64,000 nt of DNA from Brachybacterium sp036311905 (GCF_036311905.1 NZ_JAZDCH010000005.1:1-64000); one strand, 5' to 3'; positions 44,883-54,059 are shown, counted from the stretch's first letter. Program-made: numbers and translations. The notes: a model not told the origin generated them from the sequence alone.

Positions 44883-44906
44883 TCAGCGTCGACACAGGAC
44901 GCTGCT

Positions 44907-44934
44907 GGTCCGGTCCGCAGCTGCGGACCGGACC
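44907..44934. repeat. 28-bp perfect palindrome between tatA and tatC
   Basis: Bases 44907-44934 read GGTCCGGTCCGCAG followed by its exact complement. In RNA it would form a 12-bp hairpin with a four-base loop. There is no T run. It could act as a partial terminator or processing site that makes tatA more abundant than tatC. Confidence 0.7.
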
Positions 44935-44960
44935 GTCGACGACGGGGAGGAGAGACCGAC

Positions 44961-45848
44961 GTGGCCAGTGACACCCAGGGCGACGCCCAGAGCACCGCGC
45001 AGGAGAAGCGCTCGCGCACGCCCAAGAACCCCGAGGGGCGGATGTCCCTCGGCGAGCACCTGCTGGAGCTGCGCAACCGCCTGGTGATCTGCGCGATCAC
45101 CGTCGTGGTCTTCGCGATCGTGGGCTGGTTCGTCTTCGACTGGGTGTACGCGCTGCTCGAGCGGCCCTTCCGCCTCGCCGAGGCGCAGGGGCTCCCCGCC
45201 TCGCTGAACTTCCAGGGCGTGGGCACCGGCCTGAGCGTGAAGCTGCAGATGTCCGCCTACGTGGGCCTGCTGCTGTCCTCGCCGATGATCATGCTGCAGA
45301 TCTGGCTCTTCGTGATGCCTGGCCTGCACCGCACGGAGCGCCGGTACGCGATCGGCTTCTTCGGCACCGCGATCCCCATGTTCTTCCTCGGCTGCGCCGC
45401 GGGCTATTGGGCGATCAACCAGCTGGTTCCGGTGCTGCTCTCCTTCACCCCGCAGGGCGACACGACCGACCAGCTGATCCGGTACGACGAGTACCTCGCG
45501 ATGCTGGTCAAGACCATGCTCGCCTTCGGCATCGCCTTCGTGCTGCCGGTGGTGATGGTGCTGCTGAACTTCCTCGGCATCATCCGCGGCAAGACGATGC
45601 TCAAGGCGTGGCGCTGGCTGATCTTCGCGAGCGTGCTGTTCACCGCCGTGATGGTCCCGACCCCGGAGCCCTTCACGCTGCTGGCGATGTCCGCGGCCGT
45701 GGCCTCCCTGTTCTTCGGCGCGATCATCATCGCGCTGATCCACGACAAGCGCCACGGCATCACCGGCGAGGAGTCCGATGACGGGCTCGCCGATGACGAG
45801 GCGAGCGAGATCGACGGGCCCTCGCGCCTGGACGAGGACGATCGGTGA
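44961..45848 (+). CDS. tatC: Sec-independent translocase subunit TatC
   Basis: 295-aa receptor for twin-arginine signal peptides. The hallmark GRMSLGEHLLELRNRLVIC is near residue 30, followed by six membrane segments; the periplasmic loop and the conserved Glu near FVMPGLHRTERRY are present. A long acidic C-terminal tail (DEASEIDGPSRLDEDDR) extends past the last helix. GTG start after GGGGAGGAGAG. Its stop overlaps the lipid kinase start (GTGA). Begins a chain of coupled genes to fxsA. Confidence 0.96.
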   Translation: MASDTQGDAQSTAQEKRSRTPKNPEGRMSLGEHLLELRNRLVICAITVVVFAIVGWFVFDWVYALLERPFRLAEAQGLPASLNFQGVGTGLSVKLQMSAYVGLLLSSPMIMLQIWLFVMPGLHRTERRYAIGFFGTAIPMFFLGCAAGYWAINQLVPVLLSFTPQGDTTDQLIRYDEYLAMLVKTMLAFGIAFVLPVVMVLLNFLGIIRGKTMLKAWRWLIFASVLFTAVMVPTPEPFTLLAMSAAVASLFFGAIIIALIHDKRHGITGEESDDGLADDEASEIDGPSRLDEDDR

Positions 45849-46813
45849 GTCGACTCCGAGTGGGACTGCTGTCGAATCCGACGGCGGCCCTCGGCGCGGC
45901 ACGGCGCACCGGCCGGCAGGTCGCGAACCTGCTGAGCCTCGCCGGGATCTCCGTCGTCGACCTCTCCGGGCCGTCGGCCCAGGTGGCGCGGGCCCGCGCC
46001 CTCGAGATCCGGGACACGCTGACCGCCCTCGTCGTCGTGGGCGGGGACGGCACTGTCTCCCTCGGCGCGGAGATCGTGGCGGGCTCGCCGGTGCGGCTCG
46101 GCGTGGTCCCCTCCGGCAGCGGCAACGACTTCGCACGCGCCCTGGGGCTGCCGCTGAACGATCCCGAGGCGTCCACCCGGTCGCTGCTGCACGCCCTCTC
46201 GCGCCCCGCGGTGACCATCGACGCCCTCGAGATCACCGCCGCCGGCGAGCACTCCCTGCCGCACCGCTCCCTCGCCCTGGGCAACGTGAACCTCGGCTTC
46301 GACGCCCTCGTCAACGCCCGGGCCAACAGCTCCACCCGGGGGGCGTCCACCCGCTACACCGCGGCCGTGCTCCGGGAGCTCGCCGCGTTCTCCCCGTTCC
46401 CGTACTGGCTCGAGATCGACGGCGGGGAACGGATCGAGATCGATGCGACCCTGCTGACCGTGTCCAATACCGGTCTGTTCGGCGGGGGGATGCGGGTCGT
46501 CCCCGACGCGCGGGTCGACGACGGTCAGCTCGAGCTCGTGACCCTCGAGGGACTCTCCCGCATCCAGCTGCTGCGCTTCTTCCCCCGCGTCTTCCGCGGC
46601 ACCCATACCTCCGTGCGGGGCTTCGCGACCCGCCCCGTGCGCGAGGTGACGGTGGGCCTGCGCCACGGGCGCGGCCTGCGCGCCTATGCCGACGGCGAGG
46701 CGCGCGCCCTGCTCCCGTTGACCGTTCGGGTGCTGCCCGGCGCCGTCCGTCTGCTGGCGGAGGTGCCGGAGCCGGGGGCCGAGGAGGCGAGCACCACCAG
46801 GAGGACCCGATGA
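45845..46813 (+). CDS. Diacylglycerol kinase-family lipid kinase
   Basis: 322-aa soluble DagK-type kinase. Seen: VGLLSNPTAALGAARR (nucleotide region), VVVGGDGTVSLGAEI (GGDGT) and VPSGSGNDFARALGLPL (substrate/ATP loop). It phosphorylates a membrane lipid, most likely diacylglycerol, with ATP; other lipids are possible in actinobacteria. GTG start overlapping the tatC stop; its own stop overlaps the helicase start (ATGA). The tatC-lipid kinase-helicase order is conserved in actinobacteria. Confidence 0.9.
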   Translation: MSRLRVGLLSNPTAALGAARRTGRQVANLLSLAGISVVDLSGPSAQVARARALEIRDTLTALVVVGGDGTVSLGAEIVAGSPVRLGVVPSGSGNDFARALGLPLNDPEASTRSLLHALSRPAVTIDALEITAAGEHSLPHRSLALGNVNLGFDALVNARANSSTRGASTRYTAAVLRELAAFSPFPYWLEIDGGERIEIDATLLTVSNTGLFGGGMRVVPDARVDDGQLELVTLEGLSRIQLLRFFPRVFRGTHTSVRGFATRPVREVTVGLRHGRGLRAYADGEARALLPLTVRVLPGAVRLLAEVPEPGAEEASTTRRTR

Positions 46814-49800
46814 CCTCACCCGCGGATCGCTACGCCCGCTGGGCAGCGGAGAGGCGCGAGGCCGGTTCCGCCCTGAGCGCCTTCACGCGGCGCTACGACT
46901 TCACCCTCGACGACTTCCAGCTGGAGGGCTGCCGGATCCTCGAGGCCGGCAGCTCCGTCCTGGTCGCCGCCCCGACCGGCGCCGGCAAGACCGTGGTGGG
47001 CGAGTTCGCAGTCCACCTCGCCCTCGCACAGGGCCGCAAGGTCTTCTACACCGCACCGATCAAGGCGCTGTCGAACCAGAAGTTCGGCGAGCTGGTGGAC
47101 TGGCTGGGACATGACCGGGTGGGCCTGCTGACGGGCGACACCTCGATCCGGCCCGAGGCCGAGGTGGTCGTGATGACCACCGAGGTGCTCCGGAACATGC
47201 TCTACGCCGACTCGGACCTCCTGACGGACCTCGGCTTCGTGGTCATGGACGAGGTGCACTATCTCGCCGACCGCCTGCGCGGGCCGGTCTGGGAGGAGGT
47301 CATCCTGCACCTGGACCTCTCGGTGCAGCTCGTGGCGCTCTCCGCGACCGTCTCCAACGCAGAGGAGTTCGGGGCATGGCTGCAGGAGGTCCGCGGGGAG
47401 ACCGAGATCGTGGTCTCGGAGACGCGACCCGTGCCGCTGTGGCAGCACGTGATCGCGGGCGAGGAACTGCTGGACCTCTTCGTCGACGAGGCCGGTGAGG
47501 CGGTGGTCTCCCAGGGCCCCGGCGCCCGGGCGCATCGCGTGGTGAACCCCGAGATCGAGCGGGTCACCTCCTTCTCCCTCCCGGTCGACGAGCGCTCCGG
47601 CGGCCCGCGCGGACGCGGCTACCGCGGGCGGAAGGGCACCAGCGGTCGGCACCGGCCCCGCGGCTCGGGTCAGCACGGCCGGCGCGGAGGCCGCGATCAG
47701 GGCCCCGATCGCCCCGGAGCAGGAGGGACCTCCGGCGGCGAGGGCCGCAGCGACCACCGGCAGGGCGGTCGGCCCGACCGCGGGCACCGCGACGGCCCTC
47801 AGGACGGGAGGCCGCGGGGCGGGCGTCCGGGCGGCGGGCAGTGGCCGATGCGACGCGCCGACGTCATCGCGCTGCTCGACGATGCGGCGCTGCTGCCCGC
47901 GATCGTGTTCATCTTCTCCCGCGCCGGCTGCGAGGGTGCCGTCCAGCAGTGCTCCCGGGCGCGCGTCCACCTCACCGACGAGCAGGAGCGCCGCCGGATC
48001 CGGGCTGTGCTCGACGAGCACCTCGCCGAGATCGGCCCCGAGGACGAGGACGTGCTCGGGATCGAGGCCTTCCGGCGTGCCGCCCTCGACGGCTACGCCG
48101 CGCATCACGCGGGCATGCTGCCGCTGCTGAAGGCGGTGGTGGAGACGCTCTTCGCGCAGGGCCTGATCAAGGTGGTCTTCGCGACGGAGACCCTCGCACT
48201 GGGCATCAACATGCCGGCCCGCTCGGTCGTGCTCGAGAAGCTCGTGAAGTTCAACGGGGTCGAGCACGCCGATCTCACCCCGGGGGAGTTCACGCAGCTC
48301 ACGGGGCGAGCAGGACGCCGCGGCATCGACACCGAGGGGCATGCGGTGGTGCTCGCGGGGCCGCACTTCGACGCCGCGGCCGTCGCCTCCCTCGCCTCTA
48401 GGCGCACCTACCCGCTCCGCTCGGCGTTCCGGCCGACGCCGAACATGGCCGTCAACCTGCTGGACCGCTTCGACCTGTCCCGCGCCCGGGAGACCCTGGA
48501 GACCAGCTTCGCCCAGTTCCAGGCGGACCGCTCGGTGGTGGGTCTCGCCCGTCGCGCCCGCGAGCTCGAGGACACCGCCGACTCCTATCTCGAGGCGATC
48601 ACCTGCGAGCACGGGGACCTGCTCGGCTACGCGGCGATCCAGGAGCGCATCGCGGAGCGCGAGAAGTCCCTCTCGCGCTCCCGGGCCTCCGCCCAGCAGG
48701 ACCGGACCAGGTCGGTGCTCGGCGCGCTCCGCCGCGGCGACGTCATCGCCCTGCCGGGCGGGAAGCGGCGCGGCTATGCCGTGGTGCTCGACGTGGACCG
48801 CACCGTGCTGGGGGGCCCGCAGCTCGACCTGCTCGACACCGAGGGCCGTCGGCGCAGCCTCCGCCCGGGGGACGTGCCCTCGCCGCCCGCCGTGCTCGAC
48901 ACCCTGCGTCTGCCGCGGCAGGAGGCGCTCGGCAGCGGGAAGGTCCGCAAGGACACCGCCGCCGCGCTGCGCCAGCGGCTGTCGGGCGCGGACGACGACG
49001 CGCGCCGCGAGGTGCGGCGCCGGGCGGAGAAGGTCCCGTCCAGCGCCGCGACCGACGAGACGCTGCTGCGGTTGCGGGAGGAACTCGCGGCGCATCCGTG
49101 CGCCGCCTGCCCCGACCTCGCCGCCCATCTGCGCTGGGTCGGCCGCTGGCGCTCGAGCCGACGCGAGCTCGAGGGCGTGCAGCGGCGCATCGAGGGGCGC
49201 ACCAGCTCGCTGGCCCGGCAGTTCGATCGGCTCACCGACCTGCTCCAGGAACTCGGGTACCTCGAGCCCGCCGAGGACAGGTCCGCCGCCGAGCCCGATC
49301 TGCGCCCCACCCCGAGCGGACTGCGGTTGCGCCGACTGTTCAGCGATCGGGACCTGCTCATCGCCCAGTGCCTCGAGCACGGGGCCTGGAGGGGCCTGGA
49401 CGCCCCGGGCCTCGCGGCCGTGGTCTCGGCCGCGGTGCACGAGTCCCGCCGCGACGACCGCGCCCCCGAGGCGATCCCGGATCCCGCCGTGGACGCGGCG
49501 CTCGTGGCCTCCGCGCACCTCGCCCGGGAGCTGCAGGCCGCGGAGTCCCGGCACGGCATCGAACCGACGGTCCCCCCGGATCCCGCGATCGCCGGGATCG
49601 TCCATCGCTGGGCGCGCGGGGAGCATCTCGCCGCCGCCCTCGACGGCAACGACCTCCCGGCCGGGGACTTCGTCCGCCACTGCCGCCAGGTGATCGACCT
49701 CCTCGACCAACTCGCCGAGGACCCGGAGCTCGGGGCGACCGCGCGCCGTGCGATCACGGCGGTGCGGCGCGGCCTCGTCGCCCAGGAGATCGACCGATGA
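46810..49800 (+). CDS. helY: DEAD/DEAH-box (Ski2/Mtr4-like) RNA helicase HelY
   Basis: 996-aa superfamily 2 helicase. Walker A VAAPTGAGKTVVGEF (about 53-65), DEVH box VVMDEVHYLADR (about 146), SAT motif LVALSATVSN, and C-terminal helicase motifs IVFIFSRAGCEGAV, ALGINMPARSVV and QLTGRAGRRGID, then a long C-terminal DSHCT domain. Between the two RecA lobes (about 262-345) sits an 80-residue insert of almost only Arg, Gly, Asp, Pro and His. Probably acts in RNA turnover or ribosome maturation. Coupled by ATGA overlaps on both sides. Confidence 0.92.
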   Translation: MTSPADRYARWAAERREAGSALSAFTRRYDFTLDDFQLEGCRILEAGSSVLVAAPTGAGKTVVGEFAVHLALAQGRKVFYTAPIKALSNQKFGELVDWLGHDRVGLLTGDTSIRPEAEVVVMTTEVLRNMLYADSDLLTDLGFVVMDEVHYLADRLRGPVWEEVILHLDLSVQLVALSATVSNAEEFGAWLQEVRGETEIVVSETRPVPLWQHVIAGEELLDLFVDEAGEAVVSQGPGARAHRVVNPEIERVTSFSLPVDERSGGPRGRGYRGRKGTSGRHRPRGSGQHGRRGGRDQGPDRPGAGGTSGGEGRSDHRQGGRPDRGHRDGPQDGRPRGGRPGGGQWPMRRADVIALLDDAALLPAIVFIFSRAGCEGAVQQCSRARVHLTDEQERRRIRAVLDEHLAEIGPEDEDVLGIEAFRRAALDGYAAHHAGMLPLLKAVVETLFAQGLIKVVFATETLALGINMPARSVVLEKLVKFNGVEHADLTPGEFTQLTGRAGRRGIDTEGHAVVLAGPHFDAAAVASLASRRTYPLRSAFRPTPNMAVNLLDRFDLSRARETLETSFAQFQADRSVVGLARRARELEDTADSYLEAITCEHGDLLGYAAIQERIAEREKSLSRSRASAQQDRTRSVLGALRRGDVIALPGGKRRGYAVVLDVDRTVLGGPQLDLLDTEGRRRSLRPGDVPSPPAVLDTLRLPRQEALGSGKVRKDTAAALRQRLSGADDDARREVRRRAEKVPSSAATDETLLRLREELAAHPCAACPDLAAHLRWVGRWRSSRRELEGVQRRIEGRTSSLARQFDRLTDLLQELGYLEPAEDRSAAEPDLRPTPSGLRLRRLFSDRDLLIAQCLEHGAWRGLDAPGLAAVVSAAVHESRRDDRAPEAIPDPAVDAALVASAHLARELQAAESRHGIEPTVPPDPAIAGIVHRWARGEHLAAALDGNDLPAGDFVRHCRQVIDLLDQLAEDPELGATARRAITAVRRGLVAQEIDR

Positions 49801-50597
49801 GCGTTCTCCCAGGAGGACCCGTCACCCTGGGGCCCGTGACCACGCCCGACACCGTCCCCGCCGCCTCCACGCCCGCGCTCTACACCGGCATCGTGCTGTA
49901 CAGCACCGTCGACCCCGAGGCCGCGGCGATGCTGGTCGCCGACGGGCTGATCGCCTGGACCGGCCCGGAGGACTCCGCCGCCGTGCTCTTCCCCGAGGCG
50001 GAGCGCGTCGACGCGACCGGCTGCCTGCTCACCCCCGGCTTCGTCGACGCCGCCGCGACCGCCGACGGCTCGGCACCGGATCCCGCCGACGACGCGGCGG
50101 CCGCTGCCTCCGGGATCGTGCTGCGCCTGCCCGGGCCGACGGGGGAACGGGAAGGACTGCGCGTGATCGCCCCGGTCACCGAGAGCGCCGACTTCCTCGA
50201 TCTGACCTCCTCGGGCACGCCGCTCGCCCTCGGGTCCGGCGGTGTCCCCGAAGCGGCGGATCCGTGGGACTGGCTGCGGGGCGCGACCCGTCGGCCGCCC
50301 GCGGAGCAGCGCATCAGCGATCGGGCCGCCTTCCTCGCCGCGACCCGCGGAGGGCGCCGCCTCGCCGGCGACCGCCACCCCGGGGATCTCCGCACCGGGC
50401 AGCCCGCGACCTTCGTGGTCTGGGAACCGTGGGACCTCACCGTCCAGTCCAAGGCCACCGGGGTGGACTCGTGGTCCACGGACCCGCGCTCGCGCACGCC
50501 CCTGCTGCCCGACCTCGACCAGGGCAGCCCGCGGGCGCTGCGCACCGTCGTCGACGGCCGGATCGTGCACGATCTGCTCGGGCAGGGGCGCGGATGA
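49797..50597 (+). CDS. Short amidohydrolase-like protein lacking metal ligands
   Basis: 266 aa. The N-terminus looks like an amidohydrolase composite domain (GIVLYSTVDPEAAAMLVADG, then LLTPGFVDAAATADG) and the C-terminus returns to it (HPGDLRTGQPATFVVWEPWD, then LRTVVDGRIVHDLLG). The barrel between them is short, and the usual GFVDxHxH metal site reads GFVDAAATAD with no His. Full amidohydrolases are about 400-550 aa. A complete amidohydrolase often stands here upstream of lnt in actinobacteria, so this is probably a decayed or repurposed relative. Intact frame, normal codon use, coupled to helY and lnt by 4-base overlaps. Confidence 0.72.
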   Translation: MSVLPGGPVTLGPVTTPDTVPAASTPALYTGIVLYSTVDPEAAAMLVADGLIAWTGPEDSAAVLFPEAERVDATGCLLTPGFVDAAATADGSAPDPADDAAAAASGIVLRLPGPTGEREGLRVIAPVTESADFLDLTSSGTPLALGSGGVPEAADPWDWLRGATRRPPAEQRISDRAAFLAATRGGRRLAGDRHPGDLRTGQPATFVVWEPWDLTVQSKATGVDSWSTDPRSRTPLLPDLDQGSPRALRTVVDGRIVHDLLGQGRG

Positions 50598-52237
50598 GCG
50601 CGGCCGCCCGCACCGCCGCCCCGCGGGGGACCGCGGAGACGACGTCCGACGAGGTCGACCCGACGCCCTGGCCCGTCGCCCTGCTGCTCGCCGCCCTCGG
50701 AGGGGTCTGCGCCCTGCTGGCCTTCCCGCCCTATGACCTGTGGATGCTCCTGCCGGTCGCGCTGGCCCTGTTCAGCGCCGCGCTGCTGGTGCGCACGGTC
50801 CGGCTCGCGGTGCTGGTCTCCCTCGTCTGGGGCCTCGCGTTCTTCGTCCCCCTGACCCAGTGGGCGAGCACCTACGCCGGGTGGATGCCGTGGCTCGCGC
50901 TCGGCGTCTTCGAGGCGCTGTACATGGTGGTCTACGGCCTCGCCGCGCGCACCGTGATGGTGCGCCGCGGTCTCTCGCTGAGCTCGGCGATCGTCGTCGC
51001 CGCCCTGTGGACCGCGGTCGAGCTGCTGCGCGGCACCGTCCCCTGGGGCGGACTGACCTGGGGGTCGGCGGCCTTCGCGCTGGGTGACTCGCCCCTGCTG
51101 AACCTCGGCCCGTGGGTCGGCATGTCCGGCCTCGCCTTCGTCACGGCCCTGCTCGGCCAGCTGCTGGTGCACGGTGCCCTGTCGCTCCTGGGACGGCGCC
51201 ACCGGGGTCTCGTCGGCTTCTCGGGGGTGTGGCCGCTGGCGATCGCGGTCGCCGCCGTGCTCGCGACCGTCCTCACCCCCTATCCCGCCAACCGTGCCCC
51301 GGAGGGCCGCCCGACGATGCGCATCGTCGGGGTGCAGGGCTCGATGGAGCGCATCGACCCCGCGACCATGGCCATGCCCGAGGGAGTCTTCGAGAACCAC
51401 CTCGAGACCACCCACCAGGTGATCGCCGACGCCGAGGCGGACGGCACGGAGCTCGGGCTGATCGTCTGGCCCGAGGACTCCACCGGCTACGACCCGCGGC
51501 AGGATCCCTGGCTCGCCCAACAGCTCGCCGCCGCCTCCACGGAGGCGGGCGCCCCGATCCTCATCGGCACCCAGTCCGCGGTGGGGGACACGCAGCGGCT
51601 GAACGAATCGGTCCTCGTCACGCCCGACGGCAGCATGCCCTACTCCTACGCGAAGCGGCACCCCGTGCCCTTCGGCGAGTACGTCCCCTTCCGGGACTTC
51701 TTCCGCACCCTCACCGACAAGGTCGACCTCGTCGGCCGCGACATGATCCCCGGCGAGGAAGTGGGAGTGTTGGACCTCGGCGCCGTCGGGCAGGGCGAGG
51801 GGTCCGTCGGCGTGCTGATCTGCTTCGAGATCGCGTACCAGGACCTCGTCGGCGACGTCGTCGAGGACGGTGCCGAGGTGATCGTGGTGCAGTCCAACAA
51901 CGCCCTCTTCGGGGACTCGCACGAGGCGATCCAGCAGCTCGCCGAGGCGAAGGTGATGGCCGTGGTCTCGGGACGGAGCGTCGTGCACGTCTCCACCGTC
52001 GGGCATAGCGCGATCTTCACCCCCGAGGGACGGCAGCTCGACTTCGTGGATCACTGGGACCAGGGAGCCGTCGTCGCGGACGTCCCGCTCCGCACCGGCA
52101 CCACGCTCGCCGTCGCCGCCGGTCCCTGGATCGGGGTGGGGATCAGCGCGGTCGCGGTCCTCGGCCTCCTCGGGGCGCTGTCCACTTCCCGTCGGGCGCT
52201 CGCGCGCCCCCGTCCGCGTCGATCCACCAGGACCTGA
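50594..52237 (+). CDS. lnt: Apolipoprotein N-acyltransferase
   Basis: 547-aa membrane enzyme that adds the third acyl chain to lipoproteins. Seven or so N-terminal helices (about 28-230) precede a nitrilase-type domain with the Glu-Lys-Cys triad: LIVWPEDSTGY (Glu, about 294), YAKRHPVPFGEYVPF (Lys, about 353) and VGVLICFEIAYQ (Cys, about 409). One C-terminal helix follows. In mycobacteria this domain is fused to the polyprenol-phosphate mannose synthase; here the two are separate with two bases between them. Confidence 0.94.
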   Translation: MSAAARTAAPRGTAETTSDEVDPTPWPVALLLAALGGVCALLAFPPYDLWMLLPVALALFSAALLVRTVRLAVLVSLVWGLAFFVPLTQWASTYAGWMPWLALGVFEALYMVVYGLAARTVMVRRGLSLSSAIVVAALWTAVELLRGTVPWGGLTWGSAAFALGDSPLLNLGPWVGMSGLAFVTALLGQLLVHGALSLLGRRHRGLVGFSGVWPLAIAVAAVLATVLTPYPANRAPEGRPTMRIVGVQGSMERIDPATMAMPEGVFENHLETTHQVIADAEADGTELGLIVWPEDSTGYDPRQDPWLAQQLAAASTEAGAPILIGTQSAVGDTQRLNESVLVTPDGSMPYSYAKRHPVPFGEYVPFRDFFRTLTDKVDLVGRDMIPGEEVGVLDLGAVGQGEGSVGVLICFEIAYQDLVGDVVEDGAEVIVVQSNNALFGDSHEAIQQLAEAKVMAVVSGRSVVHVSTVGHSAIFTPEGRQLDFVDHWDQGAVVADVPLRTGTTLAVAAGPWIGVGISAVAVLGLLGALSTSRRALARPRPRRSTRT

Positions 52238-52239
52238 GC

Positions 52240-53046
52240 ATGCACCCCTCCTCCGCCCCGCTGCCGCCCTCCCTCGTCGTGATCCCGACCTACGACGAGC
52301 GCGACGCCCTCCCCGGGACCCTCGCCCGGCTCCGCGCCGCGGTGCCCGAGGCGCACGCGCTCGTGGTCGACGACGCCTCCCCGGACGGCACGGGCCAGTG
52401 GGCGGACCGGGCCGCGGCCGCGGACGATCACGTGCACGTCCTGCACCGCACGGGCAAGGAGGGCCTCGGCCCCGCCTATCTCGCGGGTTTCGCCTGGGGC
52501 CTCGAGCGCGGCTACGCCCAGCTCGTGGAGATGGACGCCGACGCCTCGCACCGTCCCGAACAGCTGCCGCGGCTGCTCGAGGGGCTGCGCCGCGGGGCGG
52601 ACCTCGCGATCGGCTCCCGCTGGGTGACCGGGGGCCGGGTCCACGACTGGCCGCTGCGCCGCCTGCTGCTCTCCCGCGGGGCGAACCTCTACGTCCAGCT
52701 GGTGCTGGGCCTCGGGGTGCGGGACGCGACCGCGGGCTTCCGGGCGTTCCGCGCGGAGACCCTCGCCGGGATCGTCCGTGGCCGGGTCGCGTCGCAGGGC
52801 TACTGCTTCCAGGTGGACATGACCCGTCGGGCCCGCGCCGCCGGCGCCGTGATCGCGGAGGTCCCCATCGACTTCGACGAGCGCACCGAGGGCGCCTCGA
52901 AGATGTCCTCGCGGATCGTGCGGGAGGCGCTCGTGAAGGTCACCCTCTGGGGGGTCGCGCACCGCACCCAGCAGCTTCGCACGGCCCTGCGCTACCCTGG
53001 CCGCGCCCGCAGGTCCGTCACGGCAGCGAAGGGGGACGCACGATGA
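52240..53046 (+). CDS. ppm1: Polyprenol-phosphate mannose synthase (GT2, Ppm1-type)
   Basis: 268-aa family 2 glycosyltransferase that makes polyprenol-phosphomannose from GDP-mannose for mannosylation of envelope glycolipids and proteins. Seen: VVIPTYDERDALPGTLARLR (N-terminal GT2 motif), HALVVDDASPDGTG, KEGLGPAYLAGFAWGLERGY, LVEMDADASHRPEQLP (DxD metal site), and VPIDFDERTEGASKMSSRIV. No membrane helices, so a soluble partner of a membrane protein such as Lnt. It starts two bases after lnt. Confidence 0.92.
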   Translation: MHPSSAPLPPSLVVIPTYDERDALPGTLARLRAAVPEAHALVVDDASPDGTGQWADRAAAADDHVHVLHRTGKEGLGPAYLAGFAWGLERGYAQLVEMDADASHRPEQLPRLLEGLRRGADLAIGSRWVTGGRVHDWPLRRLLLSRGANLYVQLVLGLGVRDATAGFRAFRAETLAGIVRGRVASQGYCFQVDMTRRARAAGAVIAEVPIDFDERTEGASKMSSRIVREALVKVTLWGVAHRTQQLRTALRYPGRARRSVTAAKGDAR

Positions 53047-53615
53047 CCAGCTCCACGGGGACCGGCTCCGAGCGTCCCGGCCCGCTCCGCTCCCGCCTCG
53101 GCGTACTCGTGCCGGTGGGCATCATCGCCCTCGGCCTGCTCGAGCTCGCGATCCTGATCGTCATCGGCGTGAACACGAACCTGTGGTGGCCCCTGGTCAT
53201 CGTGCTCGTCGGCGGCATCGTCGCGGTCGCCCTCGTGGTCGCGGCCGGGCAGCAGTCCTTCGTGCGGCTGCGGTCGCTGTTCCGCGCCCTCGGGGGGCGC
53301 GGCGACGTGCAGAAGCATCTCTCCCGCCCCGCGTTCACGCTCCTGGCCGCGCTCTGCTTCGCCTTCCCGGGGGTGCTCAGCGACCTGATCGGGATCATCC
53401 TGCTGCTCACCCCGGTGCAGCGCCGCACCGTCCGGGCCATGGGCCTCTCCGGCGGCTCCGAGGGCGCCTCGCGCGTGCTCTACCGGCGCAGCACGGGCGG
53501 CGTGATCGACGGGGAGATCATCCTCGATGCGCAGCGGCCCGAGCAGGGGCCGGGCGGCCAGCGGCGCACCGGTGGCGAGGGCGGCTCCACCCCGCCGGTC
53601 ATCCAGCAGGACTGA
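53043..53615 (+). CDS. fxsA: FxsA-family membrane protein
   Basis: 190-aa membrane protein with three or four helices: VGIIALGLLELAILIVIGVN, WWPLVIVLVGGIVAVALVVA and FTLLAALCFAFPGVLSDLIG, with a Gly/Arg-rich cytoplasmic tail of about 50 residues. E. coli FxsA reduces phage T7 exclusion by the F plasmid; its normal role is unknown. Last gene of the chain; ATGA overlap with ppm1. A strong terminator follows. Confidence 0.88.
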   Translation: MTSSTGTGSERPGPLRSRLGVLVPVGIIALGLLELAILIVIGVNTNLWWPLVIVLVGGIVAVALVVAAGQQSFVRLRSLFRALGGRGDVQKHLSRPAFTLLAALCFAFPGVLSDLIGIILLLTPVQRRTVRAMGLSGGSEGASRVLYRRSTGGVIDGEIILDAQRPEQGPGGQRRTGGEGGSTPPVIQQD

Positions 53616-53646
53616 CCCTCCCGCGCCACAGGACCAAACCTCACGA

Positions 53647-53685
53647 CAGAGCCCCCGCACCGTCTCGGACGATGCGGGGGCTCTG
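53647..53685. terminator. Bidirectional terminator between fxsA and rbpA
   Basis: Perfect 13-bp arms (53647-53659 and 53673-53685) with an inner CGTC/GACG stem lie between two convergent genes. No T run on either strand. Confidence 0.7.
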
Positions 53686-53708
53686 CGGCGACGGCCGGGC
53701 CGTCGGGA

Positions 53709-54059
53709 TCAGAAGTGGGTGCGCTGGTGCAGCTTGCCGGCGCGGAGCAGCGCGAGGCGCTGGTCGAGGAGCACCTGCAAATCCTCCTCGCTGCGACGCT
53801 CCAGGAGCATGTCCCAGTGGGTGCGCACCGGCTTGCCGGGCTTCTCCTCGGGCTTCTCGTGGTCGCGGAGCACCGCGGTCGCGCCGCAGCGGCACTCCCA
53901 CACGGCCGGGACGTCGGCCTCGACGGAGAACGGCAGCACGATGTTGTGGCCGTTGGGGCAGTCGTAGATGGCCTCCTGACGCGGAGCGGCCAGCACGCCC
54001 TCGTCGGTCTCCATGGAGAGGGAGCCCAGACGGGTTCCTCGCAGACTGCGGCTGTTCAT
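53709..54059 (-). CDS. rbpA: RNA polymerase-binding protein RbpA
   Basis: 116-aa actinobacterial transcription factor that binds RNA polymerase and the housekeeping sigma factor and stabilises open complexes. Seen: basic N-terminal tail (RSLRGTRLGSLSMETDEG), core domain (IYDCPNGHNIVLPFSVEAD, VWECRCGATAVLRD; zinc-type Cys/His), and the sigma-interacting helix KPVRTHWDMLLERRSEEDL. AGGAAG precedes the ATG. It has a SigR/SigH-like promoter and a hairpin in the leader, so it is probably induced by thiol oxidation. Confidence 0.97.
   Translation of the reverse strand: MNSRSLRGTRLGSLSMETDEGVLAAPRQEAIYDCPNGHNIVLPFSVEADVPAVWECRCGATAVLRDHEKPEEKPGKPVRTHWDMLLERRSEEDLQVLLDQRLALLRAGKLHQRTHF

Noticed and set aside
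45778..46809. Long upstream extension of the helicase frame
   Set aside because: Overlaps the whole lipid kinase gene in another frame; the ATG at 46810 gives the family N-terminus and a coupled overlap.
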